A stretch of 64,000 nucleotides of DNA from Deroplatys truncata (taxonomy: Eukaryota > Arthropoda > Insecta > Mantodea > Mantidae), in NCBI GenBank assembly GCA_030765065.1, contig CM060990.1:282623341-282687340 (forward strand). Reading direction: 5' to 3'. Positions 12,570-22,944 of the stretch are shown piece by piece (positions within the stretch are counted from its first letter, which is position 1; the number at the start of each line of letters is the position of its first letter). Below the pieces are notes generated by a model that was not told the origin of the DNA, did no database searches, and saw only the letters and a program-made list of their open reading frames with translations. A program made the translations under genes and the position numbers.

Positions 12570-13018
12570 TCACCAGCACAACCACACTAACACTCCGTAG
12601 CTCACACACTCGCCTTCAAACACTACAAATCACTAGCAAAAACACACTCACACTCCAAAGCGAACACACTCGCAATCAAACACTACAATACACTAGCACA
12701 AACACACTCGACGCCAAAGCTCACACCCACACAGTCACACACTACAACTCACTAGCAAAAACACACTCATTTTTCAAAGCTCACACACACGCGCAGTAAC
12801 ACACTACAACTCATTAGCACAAACACACTCACACTCCGAAGTTCACACACCCGCAATAACAGGCTACAACTTACTAGAAGAAACACACTCACACTCCAAA
12901 GCTCACACACCCCAGTCACAAACTGCAACTCACCAGCAAAAACACACTCAAACTCCAAAGCCCACACACACGCAATCAAACACTACAACTCACAAGGAAA
13001 ACACACTCACAGTTCACC
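12570..13018 (+). repeat. 60-bp minisatellite (element A copy)
   Basis: About seven imperfect copies of a ~60-bp unit are present (AACACACTCACACTCCAAAG then CTCACACACTCGCAATCA then CACTACAACTCACTAGCAAA). It directly abuts the LINE 5' region. The same array is in B (20142-20528) and C (42741-43193, reversed). Open frames through it are by-products of the repeat. Confidence 0.85.
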
Positions 13019-14200
13019 CCCCCCCAGGGGCTCACTATGTGAGTATTGCTTTGACGTACGCAGAGTGCCCGAGCCAGTCCTCACCCTCATTTGGACTAGC
13101 CACGTTATCTTCATTTACTTTACGCTTCCTTTTCTACAATTATTTCTTATACTGGGTTCAGGTTCTATGGTTTTATTAACACCTGTCTCACCAACAGGGA
13201 TCTTTTCTATTTCCGTGGTTGCTGTCCCACTGTTTCAACGCAGCTTCCAACCCCCCAGGGGCTCACTTTATGTGAGTACGGGTTTGGCACACCCGGGGTC
13301 CCGAGCCACTCATCACCGTCGTCATCCCTCCAACCTTATCCGGTCGAGGTGGGTTCGTCCTCTTGACCGGGAGACACAAGATGCGCTCTCGTGCGTTCTT
13401 TTCATTTCGTTCCATACCCTCCTCGCCGCGCTTCTTTTTCTCTAATCTATTTACAAACAATTCGCACCACGACCATTCATATATCTCTTTTTCTTCCTCG
13501 CCGGCCTACCTTGCGTGTGAAACGCCCACACACTTTTGGTTTATTTTCCAATTTTCTTTTAATCCTCCGTGGACACAGCTTGACGGATACCCGCGCAGTG
13601 GGTGCGCAGCTGAGTGAGTGGATAATGGCGCAGCCCCACTACCTGGGGTCGTCATGTAGGGTGTGTGTTCTTATCTGCTGTTCAACTACAGTCCCGCTGG
13701 GGGGGGCACTACATGAGCTGTTGACTTCCCACGGCCATTGGGTCCCTCTGTCTATGTTCTGGGAGGTGTGACCCTGGGGTGAGACCGGTATGGATAGGCC
13801 ACTCACCCAAGCCGGGGTAACGCCTGGGAAGACAGAGCCTGAAGTCGGAGACGGTTGCAGTGGTGGAGAATCTATTTCGCTATGGAGCCCTCTTTCTCCA
13901 TTATTAATAACACGGCGAAACGTTTTGATAACAGAAGTAACACCACCGTCATCTGGTTGTTACTTAGTCATTACGCAAACAGAGAAAGGACAAACGTTTG
14001 AGAAGGTGAACCCTTTTATAATACAGAAGGGCATTGACTCTATTGCTGGTCCGGTTCATTCCTTCGCCTTCACTTCGGTTCATTGTTGGTTCAGAGTAAG
14101 TCCGATCAACAAAGTAAGACTTTGTTGCGCTCGACGCTTCTCCACGGTTATCCCATCCGTGTTGAGAAGCACCGTACCTTGAATTCCTGTCGAGGCGTCG
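13013..14200 (+). mobile_element. LINE 5' UTR and gag N-terminus (element A copy)
   Basis: Two imperfect monomers begin CCCCCAGGGGCTCACT at ~13020 and ~13252 and look like tandem 5' UTR monomers. The gag reading starts at ATG 13790 and includes YLVITQTEKGQTFEKVNPF and then IIQKGIDSIAG, a typical N-terminus of CCHC gag proteins of I/Jockey-like elements. After a frame change it continues as SLLVQSKSDQQSKTLLRSTL and GYPIRVEKHRTLNSCRGVV. It then stops at a SINE. The zinc knuckles, endonuclease and RT present in B are absent here. Confidence 0.7.
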
Positions 14201-14442
14201 TTACAACCCGGCGGAGGGCGATGGATTTTTTCGGGCGTAAAAATCTTTAGCACGGCTTCCTTCGGAAGGGAAGTAAAGCCGGTGGTCCCGTGTCGTAGAT
14301 TTACGGCAAGTAAAAGAACCTCAATCCTGATAAAGAGGCCTCTGAGCAAACTTTCCGGCCTTTCATGCCCAATATAGAATAGGACGCTAAGAACCATTGT
14401 GGTTATAGAGCGTCAATAAATAAAAAAGACTTTAATTCAATT
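14201..14442 (+). mobile_element. tRNA-derived SINE, 5'-truncated (chimeric, element A)
   Basis: The body starts inside the B box (ACAACCCGGCGGAGGGCGAT), continues through CTTCCTTCGGAAGGGAAGTA and AAAGAGGCCTCTGAGCAAA, and ends with CAATAAATAAAA. Its left junction equals that of SINE1 in B and its right junction, including TCGGCATA, equals that of SINE2 in B. It is therefore a recombinant of the two. Confidence 0.8.
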
Positions 14443-14618
14443 TCGGCATACGCGATAATGAAGTTACATATATCCAATGAAGGTGCGCATGCAGCTGCCA
14501 AGAGTGCCATTTTATCCTAATCGTATTTTAGCCTCTGTGTTCCTGCGGATGATTTTAGTCATTACTTAAAGAATTCTATTTCTCCGGTTATTTTGGTGCC
14601 TGATCCTCTGTCCAGCAC
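14443..14618 (+). mobile_element. LINE 3' remnant (RNase H C-terminal end)
   Basis: It begins with TCGGCATA (the SINE2 target repeat), then encodes a remnant of the RNase H tail (AAKSAIL.., SLCVPADDF) as in B at 26269-26440. A 19-bp internal duplication of the AATGAAG word breaks the frame in every copy. Confidence 0.65.
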
Positions 14619-14890
14619 ACTCCAATGCTCACATACACACAAAATCACACACTCATACTCCACAACTCATTAAAACAAACACACACTCAGGCACTACAAC
14701 TCATTAAAACACACAGCCTCTGGCACTACAACTCATTAAAACACACACTCAGGCATTACAACTTATTAAAAAACACACACACACTCAGGCATTACAACTT
14801 ATTAAAACACACACACACATACACGCACTCAGACACTACCTCTCATTACAACACACACATAGACACACACACAGACAGATATATACACAA
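14618..14890 (+). repeat. 30-bp minisatellite (element A copy)
   Basis: Imperfect ~30-bp units (AAAACACACACTCAGGCA then CTACAACTCATT) end in (AC)n-rich DNA. The array follows the LINE 3' end in A, B and C and may be its expanded tail. Confidence 0.8.
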
Positions 14891-16038
14891 ATGCTACATG
14901 TGGCGATTTTTAGTTTTCCGTATGGTGGATGTAACCAAGTTCATTGTAATGAAATGTGTAATTAATAGAGGTCAAATATATTTTTCGTAGGAAATTTAAC
15001 GTGAATAGCATATAGCATTCACGCAAAATTAGGCTTCTATTCACATTACATTTTCCAGGATATGAGTATTTTTTTGTCGAGTAAGAATATTGATTTTTAA
15101 TCAGTAGAGGACTTCGTCTAACTGTGAAGGTTCCTATTGAGTTCTAATCCTTAAACATAAAAGTGCGATTTTGAACTACACAGTGTAAATTCCTGTCAGC
15201 CTTTTAAGCTATAAATTATCTAAGGATTGTTTAATCCTTTCTTGCACTTTCCTCCTCGAATCCCCGTTTTTTTCTTTGTTTTTAGTGTAAAGTAAATCAA
15301 TGACTAAAAGTAAGTTTTGCAGATATAGAATTTTATGGAGTATTCTTCAACTTCCTTTCTGCCTGATTGTTCTTAGTAATGGAAGGAATGGAAAAGATAA
15401 TTATGGCATAGATGAGCACGGTATTCTTCTTCTTGAAACTTTCTTGGAAATTGTCTCTACGGGATAAACGAAAACTGGGGAAAGCCTTTCCGAATAGCTC
15501 TTGCTACTGGAATAAAACGCAGACCGACAGGGAGGAAAAGAAGCACTTTACCACAAAGCATTCGTCAATTATATTCCTTAAATCGCGGCATATGCTACTC
15601 ACTTTATTTCATCTAGACTGCGGAATTTTTCTTGGAATTCGAATTGCTTGAGTACTGTTTGCAGTGCGGTCTGGAGTTTCTTGTTAGCCAAAGGTTGTAC
15701 CTTCTACTGAACAGATGTTCTCCATCCACTTTTAACATGTGGTGCTGCTGTATTGTATTCCTGGTTGAGAGTCATTTACTGCCCATCATAAACATGAATT
15801 GCTTTCGGAATGTTCAAACACTACCCCTTGCAAAGTCCCAGGCAGGTAGGGAGGGTCTGAGCTTTGGGGTTCTTAAAAGTCACGTACAAGTGTTATGAAA
15901 AATGGAAACGTTCATACAAGATGTTACACTTAAAATGTTTGTCCCTAAAGTACTGCAACCCTGCAAAGATTCGGCTCTTAAGGTTGTGCTTAATTCAAAA
16001 CCTGATGTTGGATTCACATAACCTTCTCTACCCATTAT
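14891..16038 (+). other. Unassigned interior of element A
   Basis: About 1.15 kb is shared almost unchanged with B (26880-28040) and C (39510-40675, reversed). I see only short chance ORFs and no domain. The right boundary is the deletion junction where ACCCATTATTC meets AAACCCTGG of the transposase. Confidence 0.5.
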
Positions 16039-16384
16039 TCAAACCCTGGAAGCCCTTATCATGCAGCATATTTTACCTCGAAGCCGCATCATCTCCGATG
16101 GATGGGCTTCTTACGCAAACATCGGAAATCTACTAGACGGCGTATATATACACGACGTAATTGTCCATGAGCAGAACTTTGTAGACCCCGAGGACGACAC
16201 CATCCACACGCAGAATGTCGAAAACATGTGGATGAGGGTGAAGAGGAAACTGCGGCGGCAATTTGGTACCAGTGACGCCCTCTTCACGTCCTATCTCCAC
16301 GAATTCATCTTCCGGAATCGTTTTCGGGGACAAGATATGTTTGGCGTAATATTGGATGTGATAGCGCAGCATTACCCGGTGTAA
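16039..16384 (+). pseudogene. Merlin transposase, 3' third only
   Basis: The frame runs from QTLEALIMQH-like sequence to a stop after IAQHYPV, nearly identical to the 3' part of the transposase in B. It retains the second catalytic Asp (IISDGWASY) and the third catalytic Glu (QNVENMWMR) of the IS1595/Merlin DDE domain. The zinc ribbon and first Asp are gone because the upstream DNA was deleted at ~16038. The near-identity with B (only a few changes) means that copying or sequence exchange was recent. It cannot encode an active enzyme alone. Confidence 0.8.
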
Positions 16385-16469
16385 CTCAACAATGTCAAAT
16401 TTAATCAAAGGCGCATACTTCAAATTCTATTTTTTTTAATGACATCAGATTTCCGATTCCCATCTCACT

Positions 16470-17170
16470 GCAGTACATTAATACAACAATGTGTGTACGT
16501 GGCTCAAGGACAATGAGAACAATGCTGCCACCGCTTCTGTCTAATAACGTATGCTGCTGGTAATTCACCTAACTTACACGTCTTCTCCAGTTTTCCTATT
16601 GCCACGTCATTGCAGTACATTAATACAACAATGTGTGTTTTGTGACTCAAGAACAGTGAACAACAATGCTGCCACCGCTTCTGTCTAATAACGTATGCTG
16701 TTGGTAATTCACCTAACTTACACGTCTTCTCCAGTTTTCCTATTGTAACGTTATTGCAGTACATTAATACAACAATGTGTGTTTTGTGACTCAAGATCAG
16801 TGAACAACAATGCTGCCACCGCTTCTGTGTAATAACGTATGCTGCTAGTATTTCACCTAACTTACACGTCTTCTCCAGTTTTCCTATTGCCACGTCATTG
16901 CAGTACATTAATACAATAATGTGTGTTTTGTGACTCATGGATATTGACAACAATGATGCCACTGTTTTTGTGCAATATTTGTGTGCTGCTGATATTTCAC
17001 CTAATTTACAACAATGTGTGTACGTGGCTCAAGGACAATGAGAACAATGCTGCCACTGCTTCTGTGTAATAAGGTATGCTGCTGATATTGCACCTAATTT
17101 ACAACAATGTGTGTTTGTGGTTCAAGGACAATGTCAACAAAGCTACCACTGCTTCTGTGTAATAACGTAT
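16470..17170 (+). repeat. 144-bp minisatellite (element A copy)
   Basis: The unit contains GCTGCCACCGCTTCTGT, TAACGTATGCTGCT, CTTACACGTCTTCTCCAG, TTGCAGTACATTAATACAAC and TTTTGTGACTCA. Three full units and degenerate ones are present. 144 is a multiple of three, so the minus strand is open for 152 codons as a 48-residue repeat. I regard this as incidental. Confidence 0.85.
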
Positions 17171-17280
17171 ATGTGCGATAATGTGTTTGGCCTGAAATAA
17201 CAGCATTTTCTTTGGGTATGAATCAACATGCAGGTTTGGTTAACTTTGTACAATAGGTGTGCTTCAATGCAATGTAAAAA

Positions 17281-18156
17281 ATTTGATGTGTTACACTCAC
17301 ATGACTTTCTCTACTCTTGTACAAACTATTTTTACAAACGCTTATTCTCCATTTACTTCATGTTAATCGAGATAAACATTTGCAGACTCTATCTTATTGC
17401 TAATTTTCTTGTAGATGTAAGGGCAATATAGAAAAACAGTAGCCTTTAAGCACATACATATCTCTTAATAGCTGGTTGCTAGGTGCAGCACCATTCCCTT
17501 TGCCACAGATTATAACTCTTTGCATATCCAAGACAAAAAAAATGAATAACGAATTCCCATTTGAGAAAATAAGTATTGAAAAATTTAAGGGAATAACAAG
17601 CAATATCTCGAAAATGGTTCACTCAACAACAAAAATGTATATGAGATAAATTGTGTATTTTAACGCGATCTACATTTTTTGTGCAGTAAAATTTTGTCTA
17701 TCTCTTATGGTTTACCAGTTATGCAAAAGTCGTTCACAATGAAGAATACTTTTGGAGACATTCCCAGAAAATTCAAGATTTACATTTTATTTGTCATACA
17801 AATATCTTAAACATATGATATTTTAATCAAAATCGTTAGAACCATTTTTGAGAAAATTAAAATTTTCGAAAAATCTTCCATGTAAAGGATACTCTGGGGT
17901 CCCCCCAAAATTTTCTTGAAAACCTTCGTGTCGCATCCTTGGAAGATACTGAACTTAAATACCAAGTTTGGTGTTTATCCGACTGTTCGTTTCTGAGTTA
18001 TGCTGTTCACAGACACACACACGGACATTTTTCCAAAAATGTTTTTTTTTTTTGGATTCAGGAGGTCTCAAAACATGTATTTCCGGTGAAATCTCGGTAT
18101 CGAATTTTTGGGTGGAATACAATACTTCCCCTACTTACTATACGTAGTAGAGAAAG
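17281..18156 (-). mobile_element. Intact R-family insertion with 6-bp target duplication
   Basis: TAAAAA flanks it on both sides (17275-17280 and 18157-18162). The matching unoccupied site is visible in element C (~36815-36827). The ~876-bp element starts TTTGATGTGTTACACTCACA and has a 12-bp inverted repeat, ACTTTCTCTACT near its left end and AGTAGAGAAAG(T) at its right terminus. It contains a short (AC)n run after CTGTTCACAG. No credible ORF is present, so it is non-autonomous. The superfamily is unknown. Confidence 0.8.
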
Positions 18157-18329
18157 TAAAAACATCGACAAATTGTGTGTTTGAAATAACCGCGCCGCAT
18201 TGCGAATTTCGGGTTACATAGTTGTAATCTTCCGCGCGTACATTTCTTACGGTTGGCAACGCTCGAACTCCTTAAGCCAGGCCAAGGCCGCGCGCTAGCA
18301 GACGACAGCCGCTATAACACAGCATTACC

Positions 18330-18642
18330 CCTTATTTAATATTGAGTACCAAATAAAGCGCATTCGATGTTTAAAACTGGAACATGACCTGAAAACCTAG
18401 TAAGGTAGAAGACAGGTTATGAATCGAAAGTCACAACGTTAGTTGGTTTTAATGAAGAATTGAAATCTTTCCAACAAGCTAACCTTAAATATAAACTATA
18501 CTTACTATGTTAAGGTGTTAAAATGTGTGTTTGTGCTATTTAGTGTTGAAATGTGTTCGAATTAGGGACTGTATTTCGAAAAGTTTGTTTTTGTGGATTG
18601 CACACTAATATCGTAGAACGAACATGAGAAGTCATATTAAAA
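18330..18642 (+). repeat. 313-bp direct repeat, copy 2 (between A and B)
   Basis: A near-identical copy of 10839-11151, with exactly the same length. It fills the whole gap between the right terminus of A and the left terminus of B. Confidence 0.85.
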
Positions 18643-18835
18643 GGGGATGATGTGTTATAGCGGCTGTCGTCTGCTAGCGAGCAGTCTGGTCGTGGCTTAG
18701 GTGGTTGTTGCCAACGGTGAGAATCAAAAACACGCTGTAGGCATAACATGTAGCCAACCCATGCACGCAATGTACAGCGAGCCATTGTAGTTGTATATTT
18801 CTACGTCCCGCATGTTGTTATTTATCGTTGTTGAT

Positions 18836-18965
<130 letters not shown>

Positions 18966-19004
18966 CATCCAAATAAAGCATTTGTGCAAACGTGGTGTGT
19001 CATA

Positions 19005-19655
19005 ACTTAAAACGAAAAGTCGGATAAATACCTAAACTCCCTTTACATGGAATATTTTTAGGAATTTTTGATGTTCTAAACATGGCTGAAACGATTTTGA
19101 TTAAAATACCACACATTAAAAATATTTACATGGCAAATAAAATGTATATCTCGGATTTTCAGGAAAGAGCCTATGAAGTCCTTCATTCGGAAGGAATGTT
19201 TTATAACCTTGTATAACTGGTAATCCTTAAGTGATGGAGGAAGACGTGCTGCACCAAAAATGTAAATCTCTTTAAAGCTACAATATATTTAAAATATGCT
19301 TTATTGTGGCATGAGCCGTTTCTGAGATATCCGTTATTACATGTGCGAATTGCTCATTTTTTGAAGGTTTCAATTGTTCAATTTTTTTGGCCATTATCTT
19401 ACATTCCTTTCAACATTCAGTTGTTTCTCGTCATGTCCTATAAACAGAATAAAATTTTAAAGCAGCGTATAGCGTCAAGTTTTTAAATATCTGACTATTG
19501 CTGTTCTCTTTGTATCGATAACGAAATGTGTAATGTAGATATTTCTGCAAAGTCTTTTTTTTATATTAAAATGTAGTAGACAGAAAAAAGTTGATTAAGA
19601 ATGATTGATGTATCTACTAGAAAACGATAGAGGGTAGAGAAAGTCATGTGAGTGA
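19005..19655 (+). repeat. R-family repeat copy inside element B
   Basis: Colinear with 11418-12105 of element A, with the same missing left part and the same right end AGAGAAAGTCATGTGAGTG. It is therefore an old insertion that predates the copying of the composite. Confidence 0.7.
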
Positions 19656-20141
19656 ATCAATTGTAATTTTATTATTGTTTTTTATAAAAGGAGTTGAAAG
19701 CAAATTAACTTTCTGTGCTACCAAGCTACAAAGAATGTCATTATTAAAGCGTTTTGAGCTACTAAATGTATGCTTTTCAGCAATTCCTTTTTTTCAGTCT
19801 GTACAAAGCAAGAAATATTAAATGAATGAATTTTCGGGTAAAGCAGCTGTAATATAAAATGATTTTTCACACTTAGAACACCCCTAAGGCTGTTGTAAGA
19901 TTATGCAAACTTTCAAACATTTATAATACACATTTAAGTGCAAAGGTGCAATGACATATCCTGGAATATTATCACAAATGCTAACACAAGAAAATATTGG
20001 TTTGCCTCATACTGTACATCTTTCCTGCATTTTAGAGCATTTCATAGTTTCCTAGATACTTAGCGCAATACAAAATTCAATTAGAATGAACGGGAGTTCA
20101 CAGGCTATTTCCAGAAAATTCAAAATGCATGCTTTATTTGA

Positions 20142-20528
20142 ACTCACCAGCACAACCACACTAACACTCCGTAACTCACACACTCGCCTTCAAATACTAC
20201 AAATCACTAGCACAAACACACTCACACTCCAAAGCCAACACACTCACAATCAAATACTACAATACACCAACACAAACACACTCAACACCAAAGCTCACAC
20301 CCACACAGTCACACACTACAACTCACTAGCAAAAACACACTGATTTTTCAAAGCTCACACACTCGCAGTCACAGACTACAACTCACTAGTAGAAACACAC
20401 CCCACTCCAAAGCTGACACACCCCCAGTCACAAACTGCAAGTCACCAGCAAAAACACACTCAAACTCCAAAGCCCACACACTCGCAATACAACACTACAA
20501 CTCACCAGCAAAACACACTCACAGTTCA
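20142..20528 (+). repeat. 60-bp minisatellite (element B copy)
   Basis: The same unit as 12570-13018, with about six copies, abutting the LINE 5' UTR. Confidence 0.85.
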
Positions 20529-21303
20529 CCCCCCCAGGGGCTCACTACGTGAGTATGGCTTTGACGTACCCAGAGTGTCCGAGCCAGTCCTCACCCTCAT
20601 CTGGACTAGCCACATTAACTTCATTTATTTTACTGTTCCTTTTCTACAATTATTTCTTATACTGGGTTCAGGTTCTATGGTTTTATTAACACCTGTCTCA
20701 CCAACAGGGATCTTTTCTATTTCCGTGGTTGCTGTCCCACTGTTTCAACGCAGCTTCCAACCCCCCAGGGGCTCACTTTATGTGAGTACGGGTTTGGCAC
20801 ACCCGGGGTCCCGAGCCACTCATCACCATCGTCATCCCTCCACCCTTATCCGGTCGAGGTGGGTTCGTCCTCTTGACCGGGAGACACAAGATGCGCTATC
20901 GTGGGTTCTTTTCATTTCGTTCCATACCCCCACTCGCCACGCGTCTTTTTTCTCTAATCTATTTACAAACATTTCGCACCACGACCATTCACATATCTCT
21001 TTTTCTTCCTCGCCGGCCTACCTTGCGTGTGAAACGCCCACACACTTTTGGTTTATTTTCCAATTTTCTTTTAATCCTCCGTGGACACAGCCTGACGGAT
21101 ACCCGCGCACTGGGTGCACAGCTGGGTGAGTGGATAATGGCGTCATCCCCACTACCCGGGGTCGTCATGTAGGGTGTGTGTTCGTATCTGCTGTTCAACT
21201 GCAGTCCCGCGGGGGGGGGGCACTACATGAGCTGCTGACTTCCCACGGCCATTGGGTCCCACTGTCTATGTTCTGGGAGGTGTGACCCTGGGGTGAGACC
21301 GGT

Positions 21304-22491
21304 ATGGATAGGCCACTCACCCAAGCCGGGGTAACGCCCGGGAAGACAGAGCCTGAAGTCGGAGACGGTTGCAGTGCTGGAGGATTTATTTCGCTATGGA
21401 GCCCTCTTTCTCCATTATTAATAACACGCCGAAAAGTTTTGGTAACAGAAGTAGCACCACCGTCATCTGGTTGTTACTTAGTCATTACGCAAACAGAGAA
21501 AGGACAAACGTTTGAAAAGGTGAACCCTTTTATAATACAGAAGGGCATTGACTCTATTGCTGGTCCGGTTCATTCCTTCGCCTTCACCTCGGTTCATTGT
21601 TGGTTCAGAGTAAGTCCGATCAACAAAGTAAGACTTTGTTGCGCGCAACGCTTCTCCACGGTTATCCCATTCGTGTTGAGAAGCACCGCACCTTGAATTC
21701 CTGTCGAGGCGTCGTTACAACCCGGCGGAGGGCGATGGATTTTTTCGGGCGTAAAAATCTTTAGCACGGCTTCCTTCGGAAGGGAAGTAAAGCCGGTGGT
21801 CCCGTGTCGTAGATTTACGGCAAGTAAAAGAACCTCAATCCTGATAAAGAGGCCTCTGAGTAAACTTTCCGGCCTTTCACGCCCAATATAGAATAGGACG
21901 CTAAGAACCATAGTAGTTATAGAGCGTTCATAAATAAAAAACTCAACTCTCAATAGCCTCGAAAAAACGTCGGACGATGGAGTGGTCGACTATCTTTCTG
22001 ATCAAAAGGTGACAGCAGTTCATCGATTGCAGGCTAAACGTGATGGAGTGTTGGTACCCACTCGTACCCTGTTTCTCACCTATGGCGTCGATCTGCCCAC
22101 GAGTCTTTCAGCAGGGTACGAACTCAATGTGGTGAGCTATATTCCTAGACCTCTGCGTTGTTTTAAATGCCAAAGTTTTGGGCATACGCAAGTCTCTTGT
22201 AAGAGTGACGTTTCCATCTGTGCCTCATGTAGTCAGCCCTCACACGATGGTACCTGTTCATCAGCCCCCGTCTGCGTTAATTGCAAAGGATCTCATTCTG
22301 CGTCATTTGCCGAATGTCCGCGGTACTTGGACGAGAAGGCGATTCAGGAGATCCGGGTAGACGAAAAGCTATCCTTCGCTGAATCCCGGAGGTGTTACCA
22401 TATGCGCCAACCTGCGCTCCTGCGATCGGGTACATTCAGCTCTGTTGTTGCCTCGCCAGTATCCCGGAAGGATGCCGAAACTGAACCATGA
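21304..22491 (+). pseudogene. LINE ORF1 (gag, CCHC zinc knuckles), interrupted by SINE1
   Basis: It starts at ATG 21304 (MDRPLTQAGVTPGK). The N-terminal part includes GQTFEKVNPFIIQKGIDSIA. A frame change occurs near 21590, and the reading continues to RTLNSCRGVV at ~21712, where the SINE interrupts. Coding resumes after 21946 (LNSLEKTSDDGVVDYLSDQ) and runs to the stop at 22491. Zinc knuckles are clear: CFKCQSFGHTQVSC, then CASCSQPSHDGTC, then CVNCKGSHSASFAEC. Such proteins bind the element RNA in the RNP. The SINE and the frame change make it non-functional. Confidence 0.7.
21716..21946 (+). mobile_element. SINE1, 5'-truncated tRNA-derived SINE in the LINE gag
   Basis: It begins in the B box (ACAACCCGGCGGAGGGCGAT), carries the conserved CTTCCTTCGGAAGGGAAG and GAGGCCTCTGAGTAAA blocks and ends TTCATAAATAAAAAACTC. 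Most of the tRNA-like head is missing. No clear target duplication is seen. Confidence 0.75.
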
Positions 22492-22944
22492 CTGCCTTTA
22501 CCGCAACTACCATCCGGACGTCCATCTCTGGCACAGTTATTAAGCCATCTAAAGCTGGTCCTAGGGTACTGAAGTCACAAGGCACTCAGAAGAAATCCAA
22601 GCAGAAACTTCGCAAGGAAGAGTTTCTTAAACACCCTCTGCGTGCGCGCGGTAAGAAAACTTCACCTTCTTCTCCTCTGAGGTAGCAGTACCAGGATGCT
22701 CCTGGGACAAGTCGCGCTCAGCGGCACCCTTCACCCATTGCCACCCAGAACCGATTCTCGGCGCTTGAATCGGTTTCTGGCACTGAGCGCGTGGGCCCTC
22801 CTTTCGATGAGCCTATGGAGTCTGAACAACTCCATACCAAAAGCTCGAGCCCGAAAGTTAAGTAGAAGGTAATTTTGAGCCGCCCTTCTAAGTAGACAAT
22901 TTATCCTTTTATTCATGGTTATCCTGGCCTGAAATTTACGTGGT

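Larger units (their letters stand above)
11152..18329 (+). mobile_element. Composite Merlin-type element A, internally deleted
   Basis: The left terminus is GGGGATGATGTGTTATAGCG. The reverse-complemented right terminus is GGTAATGCTGTGTTATAGCG. The two match for about 57 bp, to GGCTTA, with weaker similarity to GTTGCCAAC. Contents from left to right: subterminal AT-rich DNA, an R-repeat copy, the 60-bp minisatellite, LINE 5' part, SINE, LINE 3' tail, 30-bp minisatellite, unassigned 1.1 kb, the transposase 3' third, the 144-bp minisatellite, an intact R insertion and the right subterminal region. Compared with B it lacks the LINE core and everything between 28.04 and 34.58 kb of B. The junction is at ~16038. 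It is non-autonomous. No canonical 8-9-bp target duplication is visible. Confidence 0.75.

Noticed and set aside
12570-13018. Regular arrays resembling CRISPR
   Set aside because: Units are tandem without unique spacers and the genome is eukaryotic. They are minisatellites.
13065-13445. 120-200-codon frames repeated in A, B and C across the LINE 5' UTR
   Set aside because: The three copies are recent duplicates, so shared openness is not evidence of selection. The region looks like 5' UTR monomers and the frame lengths differ among copies.
16504-16962. 152-codon minus-strand frame with a 48-residue repeat
   Set aside because: Explained by a 144-bp minisatellite. It has no recognisable start context, and the B array has one-base deletions that break it.
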